A stretch of DNA of 64,000 nucleotides from contig NZ_PJMS01000001.1 of assembly GCF_002846555.1 (NCBI RefSeq), positions 992,001 through 1,056,000 of the forward strand. The letters are read 5' to 3'. Of this stretch, positions 43,977 through 52,955 are shown piece after piece (position 1 is the first letter of the stretch; every line of letters begins with the position of its first letter). The notes beneath the pieces were generated by a model that saw nothing but the letters and a program-made list of their open reading frames with translations, did not search any database and was not told the DNA's origin. The translations under genes and the position numbers were made by a program. This DNA is from Aquimarina sp. MAR_2010_214. GTDB lineage: Bacteria > Bacteroidota > Bacteroidia > Flavobacteriales > Flavobacteriaceae.

Positions 43977-44855
43977 ATGTTCTCAATAATTTTCAATAAA
44001 AAATCAGCTAAAGCATCTGGTGTAATCGGTTTGAATGAAAGAAACATAAAACTTATTTATCCTAATAATCCAAAAAGACACTATCCATTAGCCGATGATA
44101 AAGTATTGACCAAAGAGATATTACATCAGTACAATATTCCTTGTGCAGAAACCTATGCAGTAATCGAATATAATAGTGATATTAAAGAAGCGTGGAAGTC
44201 CTGTAAACACTATAATTCTGTAGCAATAAAACCAGCAAATGGTTGTGGGGGTGGCGGAATTAAAATTCTTAAAAAGAACAAGAAAGGTGATTGGATGAGC
44301 AATGGTGAAATGATTACCGATCGCCAGGTATTTCAGCATATGGCATCTATTATCATGGGATTCTTTTCATTAGGATCTCACGATAGAGTACTTATCGAAG
44401 AATGCATAGAACCACACCCTTTCTTCTGTGAGATATATCCACAAGGAGTTCCCGATTTTAGAATTATAACACTTAATAAGGTACCATTGATGGGAATGCT
44501 AAGAATGCCTACAGATAGATCTGATGGTAAGGCCAATCTTCATCAAAATGGAGTGGGTATAGGTATCGATATGAAAGAAGGAAGATTATTAGAGGTGTAT
44601 GATGGTAAAGAATATAGTAATCATCACCCGGATAGTACATTTTTGGTTAATGGAACCCCCATACCATATTGGAAAGAAATTTTGAAAATAGCTGTAGCAA
44701 CAGCTAAGGCATTTCCATTAAACTATCTGGGGATTGATATTGTGATCGATAAAAATAAAGGTCCACAAATTATGGAAATTAATGTTCGGCCAGGCCTTGG
44801 AATTCAACTAGTAAATAAAACGGGATTAAACGAAGTAATAAAACGAGCTATTTAA
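43977..44855 (+). CDS. RimK-like ATP-grasp ligase (alpha-L-glutamate ligase-like), 292 aa
   Basis: Cytosolic ATP-grasp enzyme that should form an amide/peptide bond via an acyl-phosphate. Seen: 'GLNERNIKLIYPNNPKRHYPLADDKVLTK' start typical of the alpha-L-glutamate ligase-like group, the ATP-binding strand and Gly-rich loop 'SVAIKPANGCGGGGIKIL' (about 80-97), 'RVLIEECIEPHPFFCEIYP', 'RIITLNKVPLMGMLRMPT', and metal-binding 'LGIDIVIDKNKGPQIMEINVRPGLGIQ' (D and E/N, about 258-284). The substrate is unknown. Lies between the 7TM-transglutaminase and an outer-membrane barrel, as part of one transcription unit. Confidence 0.88.
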   Translation: MFSIIFNKKSAKASGVIGLNERNIKLIYPNNPKRHYPLADDKVLTKEILHQYNIPCAETYAVIEYNSDIKEAWKSCKHYNSVAIKPANGCGGGGIKILKKNKKGDWMSNGEMITDRQVFQHMASIIMGFFSLGSHDRVLIEECIEPHPFFCEIYPQGVPDFRIITLNKVPLMGMLRMPTDRSDGKANLHQNGVGIGIDMKEGRLLEVYDGKEYSNHHPDSTFLVNGTPIPYWKEILKIAVATAKAFPLNYLGIDIVIDKNKGPQIMEINVRPGLGIQLVNKTGLNEVIKRAI

Positions 44856-44887
44856 ATAACTCATTAAACAAAAGAAGAAAAATTGTA

Positions 44888-46021
44888 ATGGAAAAAAGAA
44901 ATATAATACTTGTTGGGATCATGTCATTTATATACTCTTTAAGTTTTTCACAAAGTAAAAACACTTTTGATATCGAGACACAAGGAGGATATGAATACAA
45001 TTATTTTAAAAGTCCTAAAGAAGTAAGAGTGAATGATAGTATACTTACAAAAGAAGATTTGATATCAAGCAGTGCGTATCAGGATATCTCGATCGATTAT
45101 AAGTATCGTTACAAATGGCAAAAAAACAGAGTGAGATTATATTTAAATCCTTTTTCGAGAATATTCTACGAGAATTTTGATGACAGTTATTGGAGTTTAG
45201 ACACAAAGGCGAAATATGATCATAAGTTCACAAAAAAAATTACTTTTTTGGCAGAAGCTAGATTTAAAAGAATGAATAGAGAAGGTTTGGGGGGTGATCA
45301 GGATGTGTTAATCAATCCATTGGGATATACAAACTACGGAGTAACGATTGGAACAGAGTTCATGCCTTTTGATGCTAATGAGATGACCTTAGAAGGATTT
45401 TATAATTTTAAAGATTTTGATGCTTTTGGAATAAGAGATTTGCAATTTGATGAGTTTGGAGTTCAGTTTTCGAGCGTTCAATCCTTTGAAGTAAATCGAT
45501 TAGAACACAAACTAGGGGTGAATACATATTTCAAAAAAAGACTGTATGATACTTTTAATGCCAGTGAAATTGATACAAATGGTGAAAGAGATTGGGATTA
45601 TGTAAAAGGAAATTTGTTTTATGAATTGCCATTTAGTGAAAAACTTAAAGTAAAACCCAATTTTGTATACTATACTAGAATAGATAACTCTACCAGAAGA
45701 TCCGGATTTGATCAGTTTGGTCCGGGAATCAATATGGTATACAAAAGTAAAGTAACCAAAATTCGAACCTCTCTGTCTTTTATCACTAGAAAATATAAAG
45801 AAATTGAAGCCAGAAATACAGATATGGTGATAGGAGAAAATCTTAAATATCAATACGCAATTTTTCAATTATATGCTTCACATGAAATAGGAAACGGATT
45901 TTCATTAACAGCAAAACTGTATTCTAGAGTAAGAAGTACAAATTATACAGATATAGACGCTCGTTCTTTCAGAAATTATAGAAACCAATATGCAGGAATA
46001 GGCGTTCTATGGAAATTGTAA
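44888..46021 (+). CDS. Outer-membrane beta-barrel protein, 377 aa
   Basis: Signal peptide (IILVGIMSFIYSLSFSQ). The mature protein alternates aromatic/polar residues in strands: 'YRYKWQKNRVRLYLNPFSRIFYENF', 'KITFLAEARFKRMNREGL', 'TNYGVTIGTEFMPFDANEMTLEGFYNF', 'EKLKVKPNFVYYTRI', 'KIRTSLSFITRKYKEI', 'NGFSLTAKLYSRVR', and ends in an aromatic-rich strand (YRNQYAGIGVLWKL), as expected for a barrel of about 14-16 strands. It resembles flavobacterial 'outer membrane beta-barrel' porin-like proteins. 32 nt after the ATP-grasp gene; ended by the terminator at 46056-46088. The barrel would give this system its outer-membrane component. Confidence 0.8.
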   Translation: MEKRNIILVGIMSFIYSLSFSQSKNTFDIETQGGYEYNYFKSPKEVRVNDSILTKEDLISSSAYQDISIDYKYRYKWQKNRVRLYLNPFSRIFYENFDDSYWSLDTKAKYDHKFTKKITFLAEARFKRMNREGLGGDQDVLINPLGYTNYGVTIGTEFMPFDANEMTLEGFYNFKDFDAFGIRDLQFDEFGVQFSSVQSFEVNRLEHKLGVNTYFKKRLYDTFNASEIDTNGERDWDYVKGNLFYELPFSEKLKVKPNFVYYTRIDNSTRRSGFDQFGPGINMVYKSKVTKIRTSLSFITRKYKEIEARNTDMVIGENLKYQYAIFQLYASHEIGNGFSLTAKLYSRVRSTNYTDIDARSFRNYRNQYAGIGVLWKL

Positions 46022-46055
46022 CATATTCCCCTAGTTTATTGTTAGTTTTTTTTCG

Positions 46056-46088
46056 GTTAAGCGTTACTTTTGTAGCGCTTAACTTTTT
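46056..46088 (+). terminator. Rho-independent terminator of the transglutaminase/ATP-grasp/barrel operon
   Basis: GTTAAGCG/CGCTTAAC stem with a 12-nt loop followed by T5, 34 nt past the barrel stop. Confidence 0.85.
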
Positions 46089-46207
46089 AATAAAATCAAG
46101 CTGGTAAAATTATGACTGGAAGTATTTGAATTATTAATCTAATTCATTCCGCTTGAAAGTGACTTTTATTAAATATCCAAAGTACATTTGACAACTATAA
46201 TTGAGTA

Positions 46208-46570
46208 ATGACTATGGCAAGAGACGAAGAACTAAAACAACGCTGGGAGACCTTGATAAAAAAACTGTCAGATCAGTTTGCAGATGGAGAAGATTTAGAT
46301 CTTGATGGAATTATATATCTAATAGGAGTACAAGAATTAGGTCAATTACATCGAAAGTTTAAAAAAGAAGAAAAATTAGATCTGATGCATATTGCCATAT
46401 GCCGTCTGTTAGAACCTTATGGGTATTATGAATTTGATTACTATGACGATGATGGTTGGCCACATTATATGGTGAAAGAACAATTGCCAAGTCTTAAAGC
46501 AGGTGAACAATCTGTATTGATGAAAGAAGCTATTGTGAGTTATTTTTTGGTAAGTCAGTACATAGTATAG
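46208..46570 (+). CDS. Conserved-looking hypothetical protein, 120 aa
   Basis: Small soluble acidic protein with no signal peptide. Helical N-terminus (DEELKQRWETLIKKLSDQFADGEDLDLDGIIYLIGVQELGQLHRKF), then 'LDLMHIAICRLLEPYGYYEFDYYDDDGWPHYMVKEQLP' with a Tyr/Asp patch, ending in a helix (LMKEAIVSYFLV). Two ATGs two codons apart (46208, 46214) are possible starts. It looks like a family common in Flavobacteriaceae but without a name I can give. It stands alone. Confidence 0.75.
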   Translation: MTMARDEELKQRWETLIKKLSDQFADGEDLDLDGIIYLIGVQELGQLHRKFKKEEKLDLMHIAICRLLEPYGYYEFDYYDDDGWPHYMVKEQLPSLKAGEQSVLMKEAIVSYFLVSQYIV

Positions 46571-46691
46571 GCAACCTTTTATGATTTTAATAGTATATTT
46601 AGTTACTTGATTTCAATATGTAAAAAGAATCGATAACCAAACCAGATACCAACATCGAGATTTTGGGAAAATAAATTTCTCACGAAGTAGT

Positions 46692-47456
46692 ATGCCAGCA
46701 ATTTACAATGGTAAAACCACTGGTATTGCTTTAAAATATGTAGTAGAAGGAAAGGAACATTATAAAACAAATAGAAATCAATTAGATGTATATAAGAGTC
46801 AGTTTATTATCCTGAGAGAAAATGTAGACTATGAAGTATATTCTAAAAATATAAATACCAAAGGTTTTTGTCTAGATATCAATCCAGAATTATTAGATAT
46901 AGAGATCTCAGATTTTTTGCAAAACGATTTATTATTTAACCAACCATTTTCGGGAACTTTATCTATACCATTAGGTAAATCTTTATACGATTTTTCTAAT
47001 ACTACTTCAGAATATGATTTTTTGCAAGAGCCTATTGGAATTATTACTAATTTTAAAGATGATTTACTTAGTTTTCAAAAAGAATTAGACATAATTGAGG
47101 ATTCTTTGCAGAAGATAACTACAAGAATTCACACACAAAAGCTTCTCGTCTCAAAACTTTTTAAGGCAAGAGAATATATTCATTTATACTATTCCCATAA
47201 AATCTCACTAAGTACCCTTGCTAGTATATCTGGAATCTCTAAATATCATTTTGCCAGAGTTTTTAAAATTTGTTTTAAAATGACTCCATTACAAATGCAG
47301 GAAAAGTTGCGAATGGAAAAAGCCAAAGAACTATTGCATGATGACAAGATTTCTTTAACTTCGATAGCGTATCAACTTGGGTACACAGATTTATCCTCGT
47401 TTTCTAAAAGATTTAAAAAATATTATAAAATGCCTCCTTCGCAATATATAAAATAG
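46692..47456 (+). CDS. AraC-family transcription regulator, 254 aa
   Basis: N-terminal about 140 aa: a ligand-binding or cupin-like part ('GIALKYVVEGKEHYKTNRNQLDVYKSQFIILRENVDYEVYSKNINTKGFCLDI'). C-terminal AraC DNA-binding domain about 155-254 with two HTH units: 'KISLSTLASISGISKYHFARVFKICFKMTPLQMQEKLRMEKAKELL' and 'ISLTSIAYQLGYTDLSSFSKRFKKYYKMPPSQY'. Cytosolic regulator; the target is unknown, but the DUF885 lipoprotein starts 73 nt downstream on the same strand. Confidence 0.93.
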   Translation: MPAIYNGKTTGIALKYVVEGKEHYKTNRNQLDVYKSQFIILRENVDYEVYSKNINTKGFCLDINPELLDIEISDFLQNDLLFNQPFSGTLSIPLGKSLYDFSNTTSEYDFLQEPIGIITNFKDDLLSFQKELDIIEDSLQKITTRIHTQKLLVSKLFKAREYIHLYYSHKISLSTLASISGISKYHFARVFKICFKMTPLQMQEKLRMEKAKELLHDDKISLTSIAYQLGYTDLSSFSKRFKKYYKMPPSQYIK

Positions 47457-47529
47457 CAAGATTGTACAAACTATCGTAGGATATCCATAGTATCATTGTA
47501 TTAAAAAGAGGTTTGAAAATCAAAGGAAT

Positions 47530-48837
47530 ATGGTAAATCGATATATAAAAAATATAGTACAGGTATTTGTGTTCGTTCTATTTAGTTGCCATAACAAAAC
47601 AGAAAGTCAATCTATTGAATGGGAAACTATAACCAAACAATTTATAAAGGATTATAAAAAACTAGATCTTCCGGGACTAGAACTTTCTTTTGTAGAAAAT
47701 CTCAAACACATTAGAGATAAGAAATCTGTCCAAAAACAGGAAGAAGTATTTATCTCCTTAGAAAATAATTTGCAGAAGATTAAGAAAAATCAATTGCCTG
47801 ATCAGGATAGATTGGATTATGAAGTATTGCTATATCAATGTGAGCTTAACCTAGAGAGAATTCATATTGAAAAAAAGTGGATAAATACGATTAGAGACAG
47901 TATCCCAACCACTAAAATATTTGATGTGTCAAATGGAAAAGATTGGTATGAGTATTTCTTGAAAAAGTGGGTAGATAAAGAAGCAACACCAGATCAGATA
48001 TATGCATTGGGGATGGAAGAAATCGAGAAGGTAAGCTCAAAAATCAAAGAAATACAAATCAAATCCGGGATGGATAGCCTCGATTTTAGTAAACATATCA
48101 AGGATTCAGCGTTTTTTTATTCTAATGTTAGAATGGTTCAAAAGAGCTTTTTTCAAATCAGAGAAACCGTAGCGAACAAATTACCAGAAATATTTCCGTT
48201 TTTGGATAGAATTCCAGAAGTAAAAATCAAACAAGGAACCAATAAAAATTTATCTCAGGTTCCAGGGTTTTATATGAATGGTACCTTTTATTATAACTAT
48301 TTCAATACATCTTTTAATAAGAGACAAGTAGGTTGGTTATACATTCATGAAGGAATGCCAGGGCATCATTATCAGGCAATGGTCGAAACTTTGTTACCCC
48401 GTTCTGATATTCAAAAGATGTTTAGATATAGAGGAGTCGCAGAAGGATGGGCTGCATATGTAGAAGAAATAGGAAGGGAAATAGGAGCATACCAAAATAT
48501 ATATGACGAATTAGGAAAATGGGAATGGGATATTATTCGCTCTGTACGAGTAGTATTGGATGTGGGTCTTAATTACTATGACTGGAGCGACCAAAAAGCA
48601 TTAAAATTTTGGCAGCAATATATCAAAGGACAAGATGATATTGCTTTTCGCGAAATAGCTAGAATGAAAAGGTGGCCAGTACAAGTTATCACGTATAAAT
48701 ATGGATCTAATAAGATACTTCAATGGAAATTAGAACTCGAAAAAAATCAAAATTTTAACCTTAAAGAATTTCACAAAAACATTTTAAAAAACGGATTATT
48801 GCCATATTCAATTTTAGAAAAACAATTGGGGTTATAA
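47530..48837 (+). CDS. DUF885-family putative metallopeptidase lipoprotein, 435 aa
   Basis: Short N-terminal hydrophobic part with a lipobox-like FVLFSC (Cys20). Zinc-site pattern of the DUF885/M32-like group: His273-Glu274 and His279-His280 in 'YIHEGMPGHHYQAM', and a downstream 'AEGWAAY' Glu305. DUF885 proteins usually run to 550-600 aa; this one is about 130 shorter, mainly in the N-terminal helical half, so it is a compact or divergent member. Probably an extracytoplasmic peptidase anchored to a membrane; substrate unknown. It follows the AraC gene. Confidence 0.85.
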   Translation: MVNRYIKNIVQVFVFVLFSCHNKTESQSIEWETITKQFIKDYKKLDLPGLELSFVENLKHIRDKKSVQKQEEVFISLENNLQKIKKNQLPDQDRLDYEVLLYQCELNLERIHIEKKWINTIRDSIPTTKIFDVSNGKDWYEYFLKKWVDKEATPDQIYALGMEEIEKVSSKIKEIQIKSGMDSLDFSKHIKDSAFFYSNVRMVQKSFFQIRETVANKLPEIFPFLDRIPEVKIKQGTNKNLSQVPGFYMNGTFYYNYFNTSFNKRQVGWLYIHEGMPGHHYQAMVETLLPRSDIQKMFRYRGVAEGWAAYVEEIGREIGAYQNIYDELGKWEWDIIRSVRVVLDVGLNYYDWSDQKALKFWQQYIKGQDDIAFREIARMKRWPVQVITYKYGSNKILQWKLELEKNQNFNLKEFHKNILKNGLLPYSILEKQLGL

Positions 48838-48949
48838 TTATTCCTAATTTATGAAATCATTATCGTATGATAATCGTGAAGATTATTATATTTAGACTGC
48901 TTATTTTGATAAGATAATCATGTCGAACAAATACAGATAGATTTATAAT

Positions 48950-49774
48950 ATGGTGGTTAGAAGTTTAGAAAAAGTCGCGTTTAAATCAATAATAGATTGC
49001 TTTCTCATTTCATTTAAAAACTACTTTGTAGAAATGCCTACCGATGTAGAATATTACAAAGAAAGATGGGATAATGCAAAAGTTCGTCTAGAGCTGTCCT
49101 ATGGTATGTTTGATGATGAAAAACTTGTTGGATTCATTATAAATGGTATTGATAAAAGAAACGGAGATATAATTGCTTTTAATACAGGAACAGGGGTTAT
49201 CCCTGAGTATAGAGGAAAAAAAATAGTAAAATCTATCTATGAATATGCACTTAAAGATTTAAAACAAAATGGTATTACTAAATGTGCTTTAGAAGTAATA
49301 AAAGAAAATGTAATTGCTATTAAATCATATGAAAGCATCGGTTTTAAGAAAAGTAAAGATTATAAGTGTTTTAAAGGTAAACTGGATAATGTAGAAGATA
49401 AGACGGTTATTGAATTAAACGAAATTGATTACACCCTATTCGATACAATGAATTTACCCAATCAGGAATACTATTCCTGGGACAATCACAAAAAATCGGT
49501 CAGAGGTGTAAATTATAGATATTTTCAGGTTTTAAAAGATGAAGTTCCAGAATCCTATTTTGTTATCAATCCAATAAATGGATATTTGGCTCAATTTGAT
49601 CTTTTGAGTAACAATGAATTGGGATGGAATCATTTGTTTTTGGGAATTAAAAATATTTGTAAATCCATAAAAATTAATAATGTTGATGCAAGATTGGTTG
49701 ATAAAATAAGCTATTTAAATTCAATAGGTGTCGAAAACATAATTGATCAATACGAAATGGAATTAACAATATAA
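48950..49774 (+). CDS. GNAT-family N-acetyltransferase, 274 aa
   Basis: N-terminal GNAT fold about residues 1-145. 'MFDDEKLVGFIINGIDKRNGDIIAFNTGTGVIPEYRGKKIVKSIYEYALKDLKQNGITKCALEVIKENVIAIKSYESIGFKKSKDY' contains the acetyl-CoA loop (V-I-P-E-Y-R-G-K-K-I) and the N-x4-Y-x2-I-G-F end. A second half (about 150-274) is a degenerate GNAT-like or partner domain ('YLAQFDLLSNNELGWNHLFLGIK'). Acceptor unknown. Single gene between the DUF885 gene and pheS. Confidence 0.88.
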   Translation: MVVRSLEKVAFKSIIDCFLISFKNYFVEMPTDVEYYKERWDNAKVRLELSYGMFDDEKLVGFIINGIDKRNGDIIAFNTGTGVIPEYRGKKIVKSIYEYALKDLKQNGITKCALEVIKENVIAIKSYESIGFKKSKDYKCFKGKLDNVEDKTVIELNEIDYTLFDTMNLPNQEYYSWDNHKKSVRGVNYRYFQVLKDEVPESYFVINPINGYLAQFDLLSNNELGWNHLFLGIKNICKSIKINNVDARLVDKISYLNSIGVENIIDQYEMELTI

Positions 49775-49782
49775 ATGTACTA

Positions 49783-49810
49783 TTGCATTAACCTAAATTA
49801 TGTAAATTTG
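49783..49810 (+). promoter_or_regulatory. Promoter of pheS
   Basis: ATTG at 49782-49785, 17 nt spacer, then TAAATTTG at 49803-49810. This fits the Bacteroidota primary-sigma pattern (TTTG-N17-23-TAnnTTTG) and lies 22 nt before the ATG at 49833. Confidence 0.75.
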
Positions 49811-49832
49811 CCGTTCTATTAAGAAAATAGTG

Positions 49833-50852
49833 ATGATTGATAAGATTAAAGAGTACATAGAGGAAGTTGATCGTTTTAAAGCTAAAACTAAAGAAGATGT
49901 TGAGGCATTTAGAATTAAGTTTTCGGGTAAAAAAGGATTGATTAATGAGTTCTTTGCAGAGTTTAGAAATGTAGCTAATGACCAGAAAAAAGAATTTGGG
50001 CAAGCTATTAATGCTCTTAAAGTAGCGGCAGAAGGAAAGGTGAAATCCTTAAAAGATGAATTAGAATCCAAAGATGAAGAAAAAGGACGCTATGGCGACC
50101 TTACGCGACCTGCAGAACCTATTGCTTTGGGGTCTAGGCATCCTATCTCTCTGGTGAAAAATCAAATCATCGATATTTTCTCTCGCATAGGGTTTAATGT
50201 AAGTGAAGGTCCAGAAATAGAAGATGACTGGCATAACTTTACAGCACTTAATTTACCAGAATATCATCCAGCACGAGATATGCAGGATACATTTTTTATT
50301 CAAACCGATCCTGATATTTTGTTACGTACTCATACCTCATCGGTTCAAGTACGATATATGGAAAACAACAAACCACCAATTCGTACAATTTCTCCAGGAA
50401 GAGTATATCGTAATGAAGCTATTTCTGCACGATCACATTGCTTTTTTCATCAGGTAGAAGGATTATATATCGATAAAGATGTGTCGTTTGCAGATTTGAA
50501 ACAGACACTTCAATACTTCACTACAGAGATGTTTGGTAAATCGCGAATTAGATTACGACCATCATATTTTCCGTTTACCGAACCTAGTGCAGAAGTAGAT
50601 GTATATTGGGGGCTAGAGACCGAGACTGATTACAAAATGACCAAAGGTACAGGTTGGTTAGAAATAATGGGTTGCGGTATGGTAGATCCAAATGTACTCA
50701 AGAATTGTAATATAGATCCTGAGGAATATAGCGGTTTTGCTTTTGGAATGGGAATCGATCGTATAGCACTATTGTTATATGGAGTATCTGATATTCGTAT
50801 GCTTAGCGAAAATGATGTTCGTTTCTTAGAACAATTTAAATCTTCACTATAG
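49833..50852 (+). CDS. pheS: Phenylalanyl-tRNA synthetase alpha subunit, 339 aa
   Basis: Class II aminoacyl-tRNA synthetase subunit that charges tRNA-Phe together with PheT (not in this window). The ATG at 49833 is preferred over a GTG one codon earlier. N-terminal coiled-coil ('KIKEYIEEVDRFKAKTKEDVEAFRIKFSGKKGLINEFF'). Catalytic domain motifs: 'HPISLVKNQIIDIFSRIGFNVSEGPEIEDDWHNFTALNLPEYHPARDMQDTFF' (motif 1/2 region with 'LRTHTSSVQVRYM'), 'FHQVEGLYIDKDVSFADLK' and motif 3 'GFAFGMGIDRIALLLYG'. Full length. Essential cytosolic gene and a good anchor for orientation. Confidence 0.97.
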   Translation: MIDKIKEYIEEVDRFKAKTKEDVEAFRIKFSGKKGLINEFFAEFRNVANDQKKEFGQAINALKVAAEGKVKSLKDELESKDEEKGRYGDLTRPAEPIALGSRHPISLVKNQIIDIFSRIGFNVSEGPEIEDDWHNFTALNLPEYHPARDMQDTFFIQTDPDILLRTHTSSVQVRYMENNKPPIRTISPGRVYRNEAISARSHCFFHQVEGLYIDKDVSFADLKQTLQYFTTEMFGKSRIRLRPSYFPFTEPSAEVDVYWGLETETDYKMTKGTGWLEIMGCGMVDPNVLKNCNIDPEEYSGFAFGMGIDRIALLLYGVSDIRMLSENDVRFLEQFKSSL

Positions 50853-50861
50853 AGTACAAGT

Positions 50862-51257
50862 ATGAAGAAAGATATAGAAATACCTATTGTAAAAGGTGTT
50901 TATATTGCAGTGGTCAAAGAATGGGATGAAGAATTTCTTGCTCAGCATTGGAACTCCTATATTATTAATGATCGCGATACTGCTATAGAAATGGTTTTGG
51001 TTGTGACCAAAGGATACGATGATGATCGAAAAACCTCATTGTTACGTCATGGTATAGGAATAATGGAAGCAAAGTCTTCTGCCAAAATTGAAATGCTTCA
51101 GGAAGAACTACTTAAGATGAATAATGAATTTGTGGTTACTTTCTTTGCAGACAGTAAATTATATGATAAGAAATACCTGTTTAGAAAGCATACCATAAAC
51201 GAAAATGCTTTTCAGGATTTACCGGTAATGAACCAACGAGGAGTTCTGGTAAAGTAA
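50862..51257 (+). CDS. Hypothetical protein encoded downstream of pheS, 131 aa
   Basis: 9 nt after pheS, probably co-transcribed. Soluble: 'EIPIVKGVYIAVVKEWDEEFLAQHWNSYIINDRDTAIEMVLVVTKGYDDDRKTSLLRHGIGIMEAKSSAKIEMLQEELLKMNNEFVVTFFADSKLYDKKYLF'. Equivalent small proteins follow pheS in many Flavobacteriaceae and are sometimes mislabelled as synthetase subunits; the length and absence of synthetase motifs show it is a separate protein. Function unknown. Ended by the terminator at 51272-51309. Confidence 0.82.
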   Translation: MKKDIEIPIVKGVYIAVVKEWDEEFLAQHWNSYIINDRDTAIEMVLVVTKGYDDDRKTSLLRHGIGIMEAKSSAKIEMLQEELLKMNNEFVVTFFADSKLYDKKYLFRKHTINENAFQDLPVMNQRGVLVK

Positions 51258-51271
51258 ATTTATTACCTATT

Positions 51272-51309
51272 AAAAAACCCTGAGCGTATTTAAACACTTA
51301 GGGCTTTTT
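51272..51309 (+). terminator. Terminator of the pheS unit
   Basis: AAAAACCCTGAG...CTTAGGGCTTTTT hairpin, 14 nt after the stop at 51257. Confidence 0.85.
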
Positions 51310-51399
51310 GATTTCTAATACTACCTATGTCTTTATAAGTGTAAAAATAGAATCGTAGTTATCCTATTTTGGTATTCAGGATATAGAACTATAATCTTA

Positions 51400-52107
51400 T
51401 TATTCGTTTATAGGACCAGCATATCTGGACCAGAAAAATTTAGTTTTTGTTTGAATAGGACACCCCTTTGTAGATACAGTAATTGTTACATCTGATCCTC
51501 CAGAAGGAATAAAAACGTGTGATTTCCTACTATAATACCGGGTGTATCCGTTATTAACTACTTTCCATTTATAGGTATAAGAAGAATTGTAACTTCCTAC
51601 AGAAACAGAAGATTGACGATATTTTTCATTTAGATTATTACCATACATTTTAACATTTTCACCAGTAGGACATGTAACAATAGAGTCAGGAATCTCAATG
51701 AAATTTCTGTAGCTGGTGTTGATCTTACCATTAATATGGTAGGAATAAAGGATAGTTCCCGCTTCTCTACTAATTCTTTTAATTTTAACCTGATTTTGAT
51801 TGCTTGGACCAACAATCTCAAACCCACCCGCTACATTCCACCGGAGGGTAGGGTTCGTTAGCCCCTCTGCATAGATATATGATCCTACATGTGGTATAGT
51901 TTCTCCATTCATATATGTTGTAGTTCCTTCATATTTTGTGATTCTCCATTTATTTGAGGATTTATTAGATCCGATGGCACTTTCTGATGATGAAACTGTT
52001 GGGTTTTCATCAATAAGCAACAAATCATTCTCATCATTAGTTTCACAACTGCTTGCAAAGATGACAACTATTAAAATAGTGATTGTTTTAAAAATTGATT
52101 TTTTCAT
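51400..52107 (-). CDS. Hypothetical lipoprotein with PKD-like domains, 235 aa
   Basis: Lipoprotein signal (SIFKTITILIVVIFASSC, Cys20 area). The mature part has two segments typical of PKD/Ig-like modules seen in Bacteroidota: 'PTLRWNVAGGFEIVGPSNQNQVKIKRISREAGTILYSYHIN' and 'YTYKWKVVNNGYTRYYSRKSHVFIPSGGSDVTITVSTKGC' (a W in 'RWNV'/'KWKV', and a 'VTITV' strand). Cys residues in 'ITCPTGE..' and 'KGCPIQT' may pair. No catalytic motif. A single gene, convergent with the pheS unit. Confidence 0.8.
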   Translation of the reverse strand: MKKSIFKTITILIVVIFASSCETNDENDLLLIDENPTVSSSESAIGSNKSSNKWRITKYEGTTTYMNGETIPHVGSYIYAEGLTNPTLRWNVAGGFEIVGPSNQNQVKIKRISREAGTILYSYHINGKINTSYRNFIEIPDSIVTCPTGENVKMYGNNLNEKYRQSSVSVGSYNSSYTYKWKVVNNGYTRYYSRKSHVFIPSGGSDVTITVSTKGCPIQTKTKFFWSRYAGPINE

Positions 52108-52418
52108 AATTTGATTTTAAGAGTTTAATTTTTGATATAAATAATAATAGATGAATAATATTCATAGACAAAGGTAGATGTATTATAAGACCTGTACTAC
52201 ACAGTTTTCAGTGATAATTTTATGTAAGAATTTTATATATGATTCCTTATAAATAACTATCTAATTTATACTATGGTTGTAAGCTATGATTAATAAACAA
52301 GACTAATAAGTATCGATAAAAAGCTATTATAATCGGTAAAATGCACATTTTAACGTTAAATATTTGTTAATGAGAAGTATTTTTCTGATTTTTGTAGCTG
52401 TAATTGGAAATACAGCAT
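52108..52418. other. Divergent intergenic region without a gene
   Basis: 311 nt of AT-rich sequence between the divergent PKD-like lipoprotein and the lipocalin-like lipoprotein, holding both promoters. No ORF or strong repeat was seen. Confidence 0.4.
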
Positions 52419-52895
52419 ATGAAGAGACTTTTACCCGTTTACATTACGTTTCTGGTCTTGACACTTTTTGGAATATATTCTTGTGGAAAGAGTGATTCTA
52501 ATACTTCTGATATTATGATAGTTGGGATGTGGCAATTGAAGCAAGAATTTAGTAATGAAGAGGAGAATGCGCCATTGGAAGAATTCCCGCTTACTTCTTG
52601 TGAAAAAATGACGACTCTAGAGGTGCTACTGAATGGTAGGTTTATTGAGAAAAATTATTATGATGATTTTGGGACTGGAGGAGAGTGTATAAAAGATACA
52701 GAAGATACCCGAGGGAATTGGAAAAAGGAATCAGATGGAACTTTTTATTTTATATATGATAAAAGTGAGATTTTGCTATTTAATAAATCCTATGTGACTA
52801 TCAAAAATGGAAACTTAGTGGTTACCATCGAATATGATGATCCTGATTTGGGATATGAAACTACCCTTAAATTTGTTTATGCAAAAAAGCATTAG
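52419..52895 (+). CDS. Lipocalin-like lipoprotein, 158 aa
   Basis: The ATG at 52419 gives MKRLLPVYITFLVLTLFGIY and then the lipobox Cys in YSCGKSD. The mature domain has the typical opening 'IVGMWQLKQEFSNEE' (G-x-W-x-L), 'LTSCEKMTTLEVLLNGRFIEKNYYDD', 'TRGNWKKESDGTFYFIYDKSEILLFNKSYVTIKNGNLVVTIEYDD', which fits the small Bacteroidota lipocalin-like (Lipocalin_4/5) family. A TTG five codons upstream (52404) is a less likely start. Ligand unknown. Confidence 0.83.
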   Translation: MKRLLPVYITFLVLTLFGIYSCGKSDSNTSDIMIVGMWQLKQEFSNEEENAPLEEFPLTSCEKMTTLEVLLNGRFIEKNYYDDFGTGGECIKDTEDTRGNWKKESDGTFYFIYDKSEILLFNKSYVTIKNGNLVVTIEYDDPDLGYETTLKFVYAKKH

Positions 52896-52955
52896 TAAAT
52901 TACTTACTTATCAAAATAAAAGAACCCGTATTGGGGTATACGGGATTGTTGTAGG

